A DNA stretch of 64,000 nt from Enterovibrio nigricans DSM 22720 (GCF_900167155.1 NZ_FUXU01000007.1:1-64000); one strand, 5' to 3'. Shown: positions 1 through 8,965, numbered from the stretch's first letter. Translations and numbers: made by a program. The notes: generated from the letters alone by a model not told the origin.

Positions 1-236
1 TTATAGATATCGTCTTTTTCACGATGCAATTGCGTATTGCCAAGCAAACGGTCGACACGCTTGATGGCATGTTTAGCGGTGGTAATGACGTTCAGAGAGC
101 GGCCAAGTTTAGTGAGCGTAAGGTCCGCCCCATCGAGTGAGGATTGCGTCGCAAGTATCAGAGAGTGAAGCCGTTTTTTATGAATAGTGGGACACTGATT
201 TTGTAGAGTATCTTGTAGAATTTGAATATCGCGCAT
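1..236 (-). CDS. IS4-family (IS10-like) transposase, N-terminal fragment at window edge
   Basis: Reading leftward from ATG at 234-236 gives 78 residues, beginning MRDIQILQDTLQ, before the window ends inside a codon. The segments RLHSLILA, DLTLTKLGR and AIKRVDRLLGNTQLH align with the N-terminus of the IS10 transposase (KRLNSL, TLTELGR, NIKRIDRLLGN). This part precedes the DDE catalytic core, so integrity cannot be judged. The start sits about 110 bp inside the recognised IS end, a normal distance. No stop is seen in the fragment. Confidence 0.8.
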   Translation of the reverse strand, partial: MRDIQILQDTLQNQCPTIHKKRLHSLILATQSSLDGADLTLTKLGRSLNVITTAKHAIKRVDRLLGNTQLHREKDDIY

Positions 237-342
237 CGTTCATCCCTTTTGGTGGAATGTGGTTTTTGGCGAAATTCATTAGATCAAAAGGGTCGGTGCG
301 CGTCTTTCTCATTGTTTAGAAAAGGAATTTTGAGGGGATTCG

Positions 343-346
<4 letters not shown>
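1..346 (-). mobile_element. IS4/IS10-like insertion sequence, one end only
   Basis: The left edge of the window holds one terminus of an insertion sequence that continues outside it. The terminal sequence around 325-346 (GGAATTTTGAGGGGATTCGC followed by TAG) closely resembles the outer end of IS10, whose inverted repeat contains the same TGAGGGGAT block. The transposase reads away from this end toward position 1. At 346 the sequence passes straight into a BRCT-domain reading frame, and the CTAG at the IS tip supplies that frame's stop codon. The other end and any target duplication lie outside the window. Family assignment rests on the transposase N-terminus and the end sequence. Confidence 0.75.
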
Positions 347-1314
<968 letters not shown>

Positions 1315-1335
1315 ATTATCCATAGAGTTCTAAAT

Positions 1336-1366
1336 AAAAGCGTCGACGTTAAGTCGGCGCTTTTTT
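1336..1366 (+). terminator. Intrinsic terminator after ligA remnant
   Basis: A 12-bp stem with one G-U pair (AAAAGCGTCGAC with GTCGGCGCTTTT) and a GTTAA loop is followed by a T run. It lies 22 bp after the ligA stop. Confidence 0.85.
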
Positions 1367-1544
1367 ACATCTATAGTAAGTGGTTTGCGAGCCATCTCTA
1401 ATAATTCTCGATTAAAAATTAGATGCCTATATCGTCGTTATTTTGCGTATGGAAGATAGAGTTGTTTGATGTGATGACGATCTCACTCGCTATTTTTTTG
1501 AGATTTCCAATGCGATGTCGGCGTGCAACATTATGTTTTTTATG

Positions 1545-1580
1545 AATTTATGTTTTTATTTTTACATAAAAACATAAATT
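1545..1580. repeat. 14-bp perfect inverted repeat upstream of porin 1
   Basis: The arms AATTTATGTTTTTA (1545-1558) and TAAAAACATAAATT (1567-1580) are perfectly complementary around an 8-bp spacer. The stretch 1367-1845 has no gene; this palindrome, a CRP-like site and a structured leader are what I see in it. The palindrome could be an operator for a dimeric regulator or a very AT-rich hairpin. Confidence 0.6.
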
Positions 1581-1597
1581 AGCGATCTCGATCACGA
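1580..1597. promoter_or_regulatory. CRP-like site upstream of porin 1
   Basis: GCGA-N6-TCAC at 1582-1595 differs by one base from the CRP core GTGA-N6-TCAC. It adjoins the 14-bp palindrome and lies about 250 bp before the porin start. A better match stands upstream of the paralogous porin at 5765-5782, which makes the weak site more believable. Confidence 0.4.
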
Positions 1598-1775
1598 ACA
1601 ATAATGGAACTTTGCACCGAGTCATATTTTTTTAATAGCAAATAAAGTTCTCATTGATGTTTTTTTATGTAGAAGTAGGCTGGGACATGTCGATTGAGGG
1701 AGAGTTCAATCGGTTTTAATAAATATCTAAAGCAATGAAGTCTAAATTGTTTTGGAGTTTCGAATCATCGGGCAT

Positions 1776-1802
1776 CGTTTTCGGCGGCCAACCATTAAAG
1801 CG
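1776..1802 (+). promoter_or_regulatory. Porin 1 leader hairpin with conserved loop
   Basis: CGTTTT (1776-1781) can pair with AAAGCG (1797-1802, one G-U), presenting a loop that begins CGGCGGCCAAC. The same 14 bases TTTCGGCGGCCAAC occur at 5988-6001 in the leader of the second porin, where a different stem closes the same loop. It lies about 45 nt before the start codon, so it should be in the mRNA. Confidence 0.5.
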
Positions 1803-1845
1803 GTGTACGAACATTCTGAAAAATCCCTTTTAGGAGTTATTTTCC

Positions 1846-2850
1846 ATGGAAAAAATGTTTAAACGTTCAGTATTGGGTGCAGCTGTAGCTCTTGCAGCTG
1901 TTGCAGGTAGTGCAAACGCAGCTATCGAGCTTGCTGGCGAAAACGTAGTACTTTACGGACAAGCTGCTGGTGCAATCATCGCAACTGACCCACAAGGTGA
2001 AGGCAAAGATGGCGTAATCGCAACAGACATCGAGTCTCGTTTTGGTTTCCGCGGTCGTGTTGAATTTGATAACTTTGCACCTGATTTTGTATGGCAGATG
2101 GAAGCTGGCAACGCGAACAGCGACGGCGGTAGCCTTGGTCAGCGTGACACTTACCTAGGTTTTGATTTTGACGGCGTTGGTTCGTTCAAATACGGTCGTC
2201 AGTTGGTAGCAGCATACAATTATGTTGACTGGCCACACACTAACCCAGGTCTGGGTGACGTGTTTGATAACACTTGGGGTGCAGGTAATGACACTGGCGC
2301 TTCTTTCGAAGGCCGTGCTAACAACGTTCTGCGTTTCGATTCTGCTTCTTTCAGCGGCTTCAACTTCCAAGCAACTTTGAGCGGTATGGGTTCAACCACT
2401 GACGCGCTGGTAACCAGTGTTGCAGGTTCTTACTCTCAATCTCTGTTCAGCGTACACGCTGGTTACTACAGCCAAGACAAGTACAAGGCTGATGGTGTCG
2501 ATGCAGGTGATGCGTCTTACTACATCGTTGGTGGTAGTGTGTTCTTGGGTGACCTGACTGTGACTGCGGGTTACAAAAAGCAAGACAATGGTCTGACAAA
2601 TGTTGACCAAGCGACTTACTCGTTCACTGCTGCGTACAATGTTGCTGACAATGTATTCGTGAAAGCGGGTTACGCGAAAGCTGCTGAGACTACTGGCCAA
2701 GACAACGATGACGTAGCAATGACTGCACGTGTTGGCTACTTGCTACCAAGCGCTGTTCTGTACTTCGATGTGCGTGACTACGATGTTGATGGCGCAACGA
2801 AAACAGATGACGTGACCAAGTTCATCTTTGGTACAGAATACTACTTCTAA
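1846..2850 (+). CDS. Outer-membrane porin, Porin_4 family (copy 1)
   Basis: A 334-residue trimeric-type general porin. The N-terminus is a signal peptide (VLGAAVALAAVAGSANA, cut before AIELAGE) and the chain ends in EYYF, the C-terminal aromatic signal for BAM insertion. Alternating strand-turn patterns and the ESRFGFRG and RDTYLGF segments are typical of Vibrionaceae porins. The start at 1846 follows TAGGAG by about 9 nt and aligns with the paralogue at 6053. It is close to that paralogue (shared VDWPHTNPGLG and FSGFNFQATLSGMG-like segments) but lacks an extended external loop of about 20 residues around residue 220. Substrate specificity cannot be read from the sequence. Confidence 0.9.
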   Translation: MEKMFKRSVLGAAVALAAVAGSANAAIELAGENVVLYGQAAGAIIATDPQGEGKDGVIATDIESRFGFRGRVEFDNFAPDFVWQMEAGNANSDGGSLGQRDTYLGFDFDGVGSFKYGRQLVAAYNYVDWPHTNPGLGDVFDNTWGAGNDTGASFEGRANNVLRFDSASFSGFNFQATLSGMGSTTDALVTSVAGSYSQSLFSVHAGYYSQDKYKADGVDAGDASYYIVGGSVFLGDLTVTAGYKKQDNGLTNVDQATYSFTAAYNVADNVFVKAGYAKAAETTGQDNDDVAMTARVGYLLPSAVLYFDVRDYDVDGATKTDDVTKFIFGTEYYF

Positions 2851-2878
2851 GCCTTAATGCAGATGTAGTACTATTGAA

Positions 2879-2906
2879 GCGAGTGTCTCCGGACGCTCGC
2901 TTTTTT
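2879..2906 (+). terminator. Intrinsic terminator after porin 1
   Basis: A GCGAGTGTC/GACGCTCGC stem with a TCCG tetraloop is followed by six T. It ends just before the ribosome site of the next gene, so the DUF2057 gene probably depends on read-through or a promoter inside the porin gene. Confidence 0.85.
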
Positions 2907-2919
2907 CATGGAGGACTAT

Positions 2920-3654
2920 ATGAAACGTATTTTGAAATCACTGTTTATCTTTTTTGGGTTCTTGCCATTGTTTGCACATGCTGCTGTAGATGTGAAACTG
3001 AGTACTGATGTTGAAGCTATAGTTGTAAATGGTGAGGAATTGCCACTTTCAGTGATGAGTAAAACACGTTTCTCTTTACCAAACGGCGTGAATCAAATTG
3101 TTGTTCGTGTATCTAAACTTGTTCAAACGGGTGGGTCAGAGTGGGACAAGTTCAAATCGGATCCTCTCGTACTTACATTTAATGTTAGTGATACTTCACT
3201 GGAAATCCGTCCGACGAAAAAAATCGCTGCTGAAAGAGAAATTGGCGATTTTAAAAAGAACCCTTCATTTGTGCTTTTAGCTAGTAACGGCAAAGAAATT
3301 CAAGCTAACCATATGCTTTTGCCTAAAGGCAAAGGATTGTTGCGCGATTATCAAGATGATATCGATGCGTTTAACAGAGCACACGGTATCGAGTTTAAAA
3401 AAGCGGAAGATGTGGAAGTGGTAACCAAGCCATTAGCCATTCCAACGAATGCTTCGTCTGTGGCAGTGCCTGTGGCTGTTACGCCGGAAGTGACGATAAG
3501 CCCTGTTAAAGCCGTCCTGTCGGTACCAGCAACTGAAAAAGTTAAAGTATCTTCTGGCAACTCAATGATTCTTATGCAGGCAGATTTTTTGCGAATGAGT
3601 ATCGAAGAGCAACAGCAGTTTCTTCAATGGGCGGTAGAAAACGTTCGCTCATAA
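2920..3654 (+). CDS. DUF2057 (YccT/CsgI-like) periplasmic protein
   Basis: A 244-residue secreted protein. MKRILKSLFIFFGFLPLFAHA is a clear signal peptide. The mature start VDVKLSTDVEAIVVNGEEL and the later SDTSLEIRPTKKI pattern fit the DUF2057 family, whose E. coli member has been reported to inhibit curli assembly; its role here is unknown. I chose ATG 2920 because GGAGG at 2910-2914 is ideally placed for it, and an in-frame ATG at 2908 overlaps that Shine-Dalgarno. The C-terminal third is rich in Val/Ala/Pro and probably a linker, followed by a Gln-rich helix (SIEEQQQFLQWA). It sits directly behind the porin terminator. Confidence 0.75.
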   Translation: MKRILKSLFIFFGFLPLFAHAAVDVKLSTDVEAIVVNGEELPLSVMSKTRFSLPNGVNQIVVRVSKLVQTGGSEWDKFKSDPLVLTFNVSDTSLEIRPTKKIAAEREIGDFKKNPSFVLLASNGKEIQANHMLLPKGKGLLRDYQDDIDAFNRAHGIEFKKAEDVEVVTKPLAIPTNASSVAVPVAVTPEVTISPVKAVLSVPATEKVKVSSGNSMILMQADFLRMSIEEQQQFLQWAVENVRS

Positions 3655-3662
3655 CGTGTTAG

Positions 3663-3699
3663 AAAATAAAGGGCTCCAATTTTTGAAGCCCTTTATTTT
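3663..3699. terminator. Bidirectional intrinsic terminator
   Basis: A perfect 13-bp stem (AAAATAAAGGGCT with AGCCCTTTATTTT) has A and T runs on both sides. It serves the DUF2057 gene on the plus strand and the convergent small secreted protein on the minus strand. Confidence 0.85.
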
Positions 3700-3716
3700 G
3701 CGTTAATTTTATCCAT

Positions 3717-3929
3717 TTACCACTGTTGCCCTACGTTGGGATCAAACGTACCGCCGTTGAATTTACAAATCATGCTTGGAATATAGTCTTTTGTACCGTT
3801 TGGGTAGTCACACATAACTAATGGACCCGCTTGCGTTGCACTGCCACTGTTGTTTCCATCTGCATTTGCAGAAAAGCTTATAACGGACGCGAAACTTACT
3901 GCTGCCACTAAAGCGATTAGCTTTTTCAT
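3717..3929 (-). CDS. Small secreted protein of unknown function (copy 1)
   Basis: A 70-residue protein with a signal peptide (MKKLIALVAAVSFASVISFSANA) and a mature part of about 47 residues with two cysteines (LVMCDYPNG and PSMICKFNGG) that could form one disulfide. It ends GGTFDPNVGQQW. I do not recognise the family. A good AGGAG lies upstream of the ATG (minus strand, near 3938). A second copy at 7267-7468 sits in the same place relative to the second porin, so porin and small protein look like a duplicated pair. A periplasmic or exported role is inferred only from the signal peptide. Confidence 0.7.
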   Translation of the reverse strand: MKKLIALVAAVSFASVISFSANADGNNSGSATQAGPLVMCDYPNGTKDYIPSMICKFNGGTFDPNVGQQW

Positions 3930-4043
3930 CGTAACTCTCCTAGCTGTTTGTTATATGTTTCACGAATATGTTAGGACTTTTTTACAATTCTCGATGAAAA
4001 ATAAGATTTAGATCCTAATTATGATACCAATCACCGGGTACTT

Positions 4044-4130
4044 TCAGGGGGGGTATCCAGCGTCTTGCTGCACCTCGAAAGCCATTGAATGATTGTTCAA
4101 CGCCTCGTCAACGCATACAATACCCCCTTT
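4044..4130 (+). other. Structured element upstream of gltX
   Basis: GGGGGTAT (4049-4056) and GCGT (4060-4063) can pair with ACGC (4111-4114) and ATACCCCC (4120-4127), enclosing about 45 nt that contain a further TTGAA/TTCAA hairpin. It ends about 55 nt before the gltX start. It may be a leader structure, a small RNA or a dispersed repeat. I see no other feature in 3930-4182. Confidence 0.35.
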
Positions 4131-4182
4131 CTCGGAGCTCAATCCGTGTCCTTAGAACTTTGCTGAACGTTATAGGATTAAC

Positions 4183-5604
4183 ATGACAGTTAAAACACGT
4201 TTTGCACCAAGCCCAACTGGCTTCTTGCATGTAGGTGGTGCCCGCACGGCACTGTATTCTAGGCTATACGCTAAACACACTGGCGGTGAATTTGTACTTC
4301 GAATTGAAGATACGGATATAGAACGCTCTACCCAAGAAGCTATTGATGCAATCATCGAGGGTATGGAGTGGCTTGGCCTGGATTGGGATGAAGGTCCTTA
4401 CTACCAGACTAAGCGCTTTGACCGTTACAACGAAGTTGTTGACCAGCTTTTGGCGGAAGATAAAGCGTACAAATGTTACGCACCAAAAGAACTGCTCGAC
4501 GAAATTCGTGAAGAGCAAATGGCGATGGGCGTTAAGCCTCGTTATGATGCAAATCATCCACGCATTATTGAAGCTAACAGCAACGTAGCAGAAGATGCAC
4601 CGTTCTGTATTCGCTTCCGCAATCCGAAAGAAGGCTCTGTTGTTTTCAATGACTATGTGCGTGGTTGCATCGAATTTTCAAACAGCGAACTGGATGATTT
4701 GATCATTCGCCGTACGGACGGTAGCCCAACGTATAATTTCTGTGTGGTTATCGATGATATCGACATGGGTATTACCCAGGTTGTTCGCGGTGAAGACCAT
4801 ATCAATAATACACCTCGCCAGATCAACATCTACAAAGCATTAGGCGCAAACACTCCTGAATTTGCACACTGTTCAATGATCTTGGGTGACGATGGTGCAA
4901 AACTGTCTAAGCGCCATGGCGCAGTCAGTGTGATGCAATATCGTGATGAGGGCTATTTACCACAGGCGCTATTGAACTACTTAGTGCGCTTGGGTTGGTC
5001 CCATGGCGATCAGGAAATTTTCTCGATGGAAGAAATGATTGATTTGTTCCGTCTAGAATCAATTTCAAAATCTGCGTCCGCATTTAATACTGACAAGTTG
5101 CTTTGGCTGAACAACCATTACATCAAGACGGCTGAGCCAGAATATGTGGCAAAGTATCTCCAGTGGCATATGAATGCAAAAGAGATTTCACTCGACAATG
5201 GTCCTGCGCTTACCGAAGTGATCAAACTCGTTGGTGAACGTTGCAACACCTTGGTTGAACTTGCAGAACAAAGCCGTTACTTCTATCTAGACTTTGAAGA
5301 GTTCGAAGCAGGTGCAGCGAAGAAGCATCTTCGTCCTGTCGCGAAAGAAGCACTTGAACTGGCCAAAGCAAAAGTAGAAGCGGTTGAAGAATGGTCCACA
5401 GAAAATCTTCACACTGTCATTGCTGATGTTTGTGCTGAGCTTGAGCTTGGTATGGGTAAGGTTGGTATGCCGCTGCGCGTAGCGATTACTGGTCAAGGTC
5501 AGTCACCTTCCGTTGATGCAGTGATGCAACTTGTGGGCAAAGAACGTGTCATCAAGCGTATCGAACTTGCTCTCGACTATATTGCGAAACGCGAAGCGCA
5601 ATAA
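4183..5604 (+). CDS. gltX: Glutamyl-tRNA synthetase
   Basis: A 473-residue class I aminoacyl-tRNA synthetase that charges tRNA-Glu. The HIGH-type motif is in [20 protein letters not shown] at the N-terminus and the KMSKS motif appears as KLSKRHGA near residue 240. The anticodon-binding helical domain follows ([20 protein letters not shown] onward). Length is normal for proteobacterial GltX. The ATG follows TAGGA by about 6 nt. It stands as a single gene with its own terminator, between the two porin modules. Confidence 0.98.
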   Translation: MTVKTRFAPSPTGFLHVGGARTALYSRLYAKHTGGEFVLRIEDTDIERSTQEAIDAIIEGMEWLGLDWDEGPYYQTKRFDRYNEVVDQLLAEDKAYKCYAPKELLDEIREEQMAMGVKPRYDANHPRIIEANSNVAEDAPFCIRFRNPKEGSVVFNDYVRGCIEFSNSELDDLIIRRTDGSPTYNFCVVIDDIDMGITQVVRGEDHINNTPRQINIYKALGANTPEFAHCSMILGDDGAKLSKRHGAVSVMQYRDEGYLPQALLNYLVRLGWSHGDQEIFSMEEMIDLFRLESISKSASAFNTDKLLWLNNHYIKTAEPEYVAKYLQWHMNAKEISLDNGPALTEVIKLVGERCNTLVELAEQSRYFYLDFEEFEAGAAKKHLRPVAKEALELAKAKVEAVEEWSTENLHTVIADVCAELELGMGKVGMPLRVAITGQGQSPSVDAVMQLVGKERVIKRIELALDYIAKREAQ

Positions 5605-5624
5605 GTAAAACCACATTGTGACTA

Positions 5625-5651
5625 AGCCCCGATATCGTTCGGGGTTTTTTT
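5625..5651 (+). terminator. Intrinsic terminator after gltX
   Basis: A CCCCGA/TCGGGG stem with a six-base loop is followed by seven T, 21 bp after the gltX stop. Confidence 0.85.
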
Positions 5652-5764
5652 GCTCTATTGTCCCTAATTGAATAACCAATCAATAATAAACTGCGATTTA
5701 CTTCACTATCCTGCCTCCCTAATTACCTCGGATTGGCTTTTGTGTTTTTTGTATTGTCATTTAA

Positions 5765-5782
5765 TCGTGAGGTGTATCACTC
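5765..5782. promoter_or_regulatory. CRP-like site upstream of porin 2
   Basis: GTGA-N6-TCAC at 5767-5780 is an exact match to the CRP core half-sites with the correct spacing. It lies 285 bp before the porin start. The gene-free stretch 5652-6052 otherwise holds AT-rich promoter-like sequence and the leader hairpin. Confidence 0.55.
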
Positions 5783-5973
5783 GTGTGATGATAAATATGA
5801 TATTTAGAACATTTTTTTGTATTTGATGGGTTATAACTGATTGTATTTAAAGGGTTAATAATATTTTAGATGCTAATTTTGAACTAATTCAAACTTCGTT
5901 CAGTTGTGGATTTTTTTTTTATCGATACGAATTAAGCTGCACAGCGTTGATAGTTTAAATCAATACAAAAACA

Positions 5974-6027
5974 CCGATGTCGTTTGCTTTCGGCGGCCAA
6001 CTTAAAGCAAGCGAAACTCTCTATCGG
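5974..6027 (+). promoter_or_regulatory. Porin 2 leader hairpin with conserved loop
   Basis: TCGTTTGCTTT (5980-5990) pairs with AAAGCAAGCGA (6004-6014, one G-U) around a loop CGGCGGCCAACTT. An outer CCGAT/ATCGG helix (5974-5978, 6023-6027) extends it. The loop matches that of the porin 1 leader base for base, while the stem is different. It ends 26 nt before the start codon. Confidence 0.55.
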
Positions 6028-6052
6028 TTTAAACATTTTTAAGGAGTTTTCC

Positions 6053-7144
6053 ATGGACAAGACTTTTAGACGTTCTCTTCTAGGCGCAGCAGTAGCAATG
6101 GCTGCTGTGTCTGGTTCTGCTAATGCAGCAATCGAGCTGGCTGGCGAAGCGGTACAAATTTACGGACAAGCGGCAGCTTCTTACCAATTCTGGGACCCAG
6201 CTGGCACCGGTAAAGAGCAGAGTGCTGGTGTTGAAGTTGAATCACGTATCGGCTTCCGTGGCGTAGTTGAGTTTGACAACTTTGCTCCAAACTTCGTATG
6301 GCAAATCGAATCTGGTAACGCGAACAACCGTGACAGCGGTACTGACCCTTGGAACAAATACCACGGTATCCTAGGCGGCCGTGACACTTACGTAGGTTTC
6401 CAATTTGAAGATGTAGGTACAGTTACTTTTGGTCGTCGCACTATCGCTGTATACGACTATGTTGACTGGCCACACACTAACCCAGGTCTAGGTAACGTAT
6501 TCGATTGGAACAATGCTATCGGTGCTGACTACGAAACACGTGCAGACAACGTATTGCGTTTTGACTCGGCAAACTTTGGTGGTTTCAACTTCCAAGCAAC
6601 CTTAAGCGGCATGGGTGCAGACACTGAGCAAGCAGTTGTTTCTGTTGCTGGTTCTTATACTGGTAGCAACTTCAGCGTCCACGGTGGTCACTATGCTCAA
6701 GGTGGTTGGACTGAGACTACTGAAGACTCTTACAAGTTTGATACAGAAACTGGTGAAAAAGAGTTGGTTGAAGGCGAAACAGCCAAAAAAGGTGACGTTA
6801 GTTACAGCTTGATCGGTGGTAGCGTATGGTTCGGTAAAGCAACCTTTACTGCTGGCTATAAGATGATGGATAACGATCGTGACAACACGTCTCAAAACGC
6901 GCTGTCTGTGACTGCAGCTTACTGGTTGAACGACCAATGGTTGGCGAAAGTAGGTTACGCACAATCAATGGATTCTAACGCTAGCGATAAAGATGACACC
7001 TCAACTGCGATGAGCGCACGTCTGCTGTACTCTCTGCCAAGCATGGTTATCTACTTCGACGCTCGTAACTACGAAATGTTGAACGACAAAGACCACGCTG
7101 ACAGCGGTACACGCTTCATGCTGGGTACAGAGTACTACTTCTAA
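6053..7144 (+). CDS. Outer-membrane porin, Porin_4 family (copy 2)
   Basis: A 363-residue porin, paralogue of the one at 1846. The signal peptide is LLGAAVAMAAVSGSANA before AIELAGE, and the C-terminus is EYYF. The start at 6053 follows AAGGAG by about 8 nt; an upstream in-frame TTG extension runs through the structured leader and is not credible. Compared with copy 1 it carries longer loops (TDPWNKYHGILGG near residue 90, and an acidic/Lys-rich stretch with TETGEKELVEGE around residue 230), suggesting different surface exposure or pore properties. Regulation may involve CRP and the shared leader hairpin. Confidence 0.9.
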   Translation: MDKTFRRSLLGAAVAMAAVSGSANAAIELAGEAVQIYGQAAASYQFWDPAGTGKEQSAGVEVESRIGFRGVVEFDNFAPNFVWQIESGNANNRDSGTDPWNKYHGILGGRDTYVGFQFEDVGTVTFGRRTIAVYDYVDWPHTNPGLGNVFDWNNAIGADYETRADNVLRFDSANFGGFNFQATLSGMGADTEQAVVSVAGSYTGSNFSVHGGHYAQGGWTETTEDSYKFDTETGEKELVEGETAKKGDVSYSLIGGSVWFGKATFTAGYKMMDNDRDNTSQNALSVTAAYWLNDQWLAKVGYAQSMDSNASDKDDTSTAMSARLLYSLPSMVIYFDARNYEMLNDKDHADSGTRFMLGTEYYF

Positions 7145-7174
7145 TCTTTATTTAGATAAAAGTGACTCAAACAG

Positions 7175-7202
7175 AAGCGAGCCCTTAGGGCTCGCTTTTT
7201 CT
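7175..7202 (+). terminator. Intrinsic terminator after porin 2
   Basis: A strong AAGCGAGCCC/GGGCTCGCTT stem with a TTAG loop is followed by a T run. Confidence 0.88.
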
Positions 7203-7266
7203 TTTGCGTGAAACAAAAAATTATACGCATCAATGAAGCGAGAACACTGTGTGCATTAACAAACGG

Positions 7267-7468
7267 TTACCACTGGTTACCCCAATTTCGAACGAAAGTT
7301 CCACCGTTGTGAGAGCAAATAACGGAAGGGATGTAATTCGTGGAGCCGTCTGAGTAAGTGCATACTACCAATGGACCTGATTGCGTTACCATTTCCATCA
7401 GCATTGGCGCTAAATCCAATAAGAGACAGCAAGCATATTATTGCTGCAGATGACACATACCTTTTCAT
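7267..7468 (-). pseudogene. Small secreted protein (copy 2), frameshifted
   Basis: The N-terminal frame (MKRYVSSAAIICLLSLIGFSANADGNG) is a signal peptide like that of the copy at 3717-3929. After GNG the frame shifts: the next frame reads TQSGPLVVCTYSDGSTNYIP and ends GGTFVRNWGNQW, matching the C-terminus of copy 1 residue by residue including both cysteines. Against copy 1 there is a net loss of 11 bases at the junction. The uncorrected frame gives an unrelated Arg-rich tail, so the product is probably lost unless this is a sequencing error. Position relative to porin 2 mirrors copy 1 and porin 1. Confidence 0.75.
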
Positions 7469-7684
7469 TGAACCTCTCCTAACTGTTTATTTTGTTTGGT
7501 GCACAATTAGATTAGGAAACCTTTACATTTTTTGTCGTGAAATAAGATCTACATCTCATAATTGAGGTGATTTACGGTTTGTTTCAAGGATTGCTATTGT
7601 AGGCAAGGCAAGAGGCTTAGGGGGAGAAGTGCTTGTGATGTTTTTAGCTCGATGAATGAGAGTGATTTAATACTTGTAAAAATA

Positions 7685-7760
7685 TGGCGCTCCCACAGGG
7701 ACTCGAACCCCGATCGATCGCTTAGGAGGCGACTGCTCTATCCTGTTGAGCTATGGGAGC
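7685..7760 (-). tRNA. tRNA-Arg, anticodon CCU
   Basis: The reverse complement folds as a complete 76-nt tRNA: acceptor GCTCCCA/TGGGAGC, D arm with AGCTCAACAGGATAGAGC, an anticodon stem GTCGC/GCGAT closing the loop CTCCTAA (anticodon CCU, reading AGG), the T-arm sequence GGTTCGAGTCC, discriminator G and an encoded CCA. It lies alone between porin 2 and flgT. Confidence 0.95.
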
Positions 7761-7831
7761 AAAGGATGTTTTTGTAACACCCAGATGCTTAGTATACCGA
7801 ATGAATAGAATAGGTTAAGAATAAAGTGACG

Positions 7832-8965
7832 TTATTGTGTTCCTTTGGTTGTTAAATCACCAATTTGAATGCTGGAGGCGAGTTCAACGGGTGCAACAGT
7901 AAACTCCGCAGAGCTTTCGTAAACACGACTTACTGTCAGCAACATCTCGCTTTTTTTCAATTGAGTGCGTAAAACACCAAATTGGTCAGTAAACGAAGCG
8001 TTATGCCATAGCGACAGTTCATCTCCGTGCTTCACGCCATGAATGCGCCCTGCATTGATCTGACCCTGTTGACCGTTGATAGAGATTATTTCAGGGGTCG
8101 ACGCGCGGCAAGACAGGTTGCTTTCTAGGTCTAGAAGGATATTTCTACTTACACGTTGCGCCATTTCACCGTAGGGCGAGGTCCAAAAACGTGCGGTTTT
8201 TGTATCCACTTTACTGTGACGTTCAAAAGGCCAGGCGGCAATGTCTCGATAGCTGTTTTGATAGATAACCTCACCAGACTTTCCATCAATCACATCGACG
8301 GATAGCGCAAGCTGTCTATTAGTTTCGTCATCTTTGAATCGTTTTTCATCGATTGTTGCACTCATGTCAGTGATTGATCCAACCAGAACAAATTGTGCAC
8401 CGGCATCTTCTGCAATCATTGTCGCAACTTCTGGAGAAGAGGGGGATACATGGTGTGGAGTGATCCCTTGTGCAACAAAGCTTTGTGCTTGGGTTTCAAA
8501 TTGGCGTTGTAAGAGCACCGTAAAATCATCACCAAATTGAAAAACGCCACCAAGAGCAGCATGCTGAGGAGAGACAATATCAAATCGGCTCATCAGCAAC
8601 CCTTTTTTGTATTGATTTATGTGGCAAGCTTTTGCCGAAGGGTAAATATCGATACGGGCAGTCAATTTCATGACGCCGCCTCTTTCTTTTGTGTCGATGA
8701 TCTGAATATGCCTGATCTCGTTACCACTGAATTGATAATCGGTGCGCGGCGTTTTTAGGTAAGGGCGAATGTCTGCCAGACCGCCAATATCAGCCCCTGA
8801 GTATTTTAGTGCTTGAAAAATTGCATCTTCTAAAGCTCTATCTCTCGCTTGTTCTGCATTTTTTAAAACGGTGCTTGTTCCCGTCACCTCATACCACGCA
8901 GCCTGCGTCGACGTTGCTGCCAGCAGCAATCCTGTTGCGAGAGGGGTAAGAAATCTTTTACTCAT
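7832..8965 (-). CDS. flgT: Flagellar H-ring/assembly protein FlgT
   Basis: A 377-residue periplasmic protein. In Vibrio, FlgT forms the H ring around the LP ring and is needed for the sheathed sodium-driven polar motor. I see a signal peptide (FLTPLATGLLLAATSTQA before AWYEVTG), an N-terminal domain with RDRALEDAIFQALKYSG typical of the family, and a C-terminal domain with GQINAGRIHGVKHGDEL resembling the SH3-like part. ATG 8965 is preferred to the in-frame TTG at 8980. It is divergent from flgO-flgP, as in other Vibrionaceae. Confidence 0.93.
   Translation of the reverse strand: MSKRFLTPLATGLLLAATSTQAAWYEVTGTSTVLKNAEQARDRALEDAIFQALKYSGADIGGLADIRPYLKTPRTDYQFSGNEIRHIQIIDTKERGGVMKLTARIDIYPSAKACHINQYKKGLLMSRFDIVSPQHAALGGVFQFGDDFTVLLQRQFETQAQSFVAQGITPHHVSPSSPEVATMIAEDAGAQFVLVGSITDMSATIDEKRFKDDETNRQLALSVDVIDGKSGEVIYQNSYRDIAAWPFERHSKVDTKTARFWTSPYGEMAQRVSRNILLDLESNLSCRASTPEIISINGQQGQINAGRIHGVKHGDELSLWHNASFTDQFGVLRTQLKKSEMLLTVSRVYESSAEFTVAPVELASSIQIGDLTTKGTQ

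Noticed and set aside
5930-6052. Longer porin 2 starting upstream of 6053
   Set aside because: The extension uses a non-ATG start within the structured leader and would bury the signal peptide.
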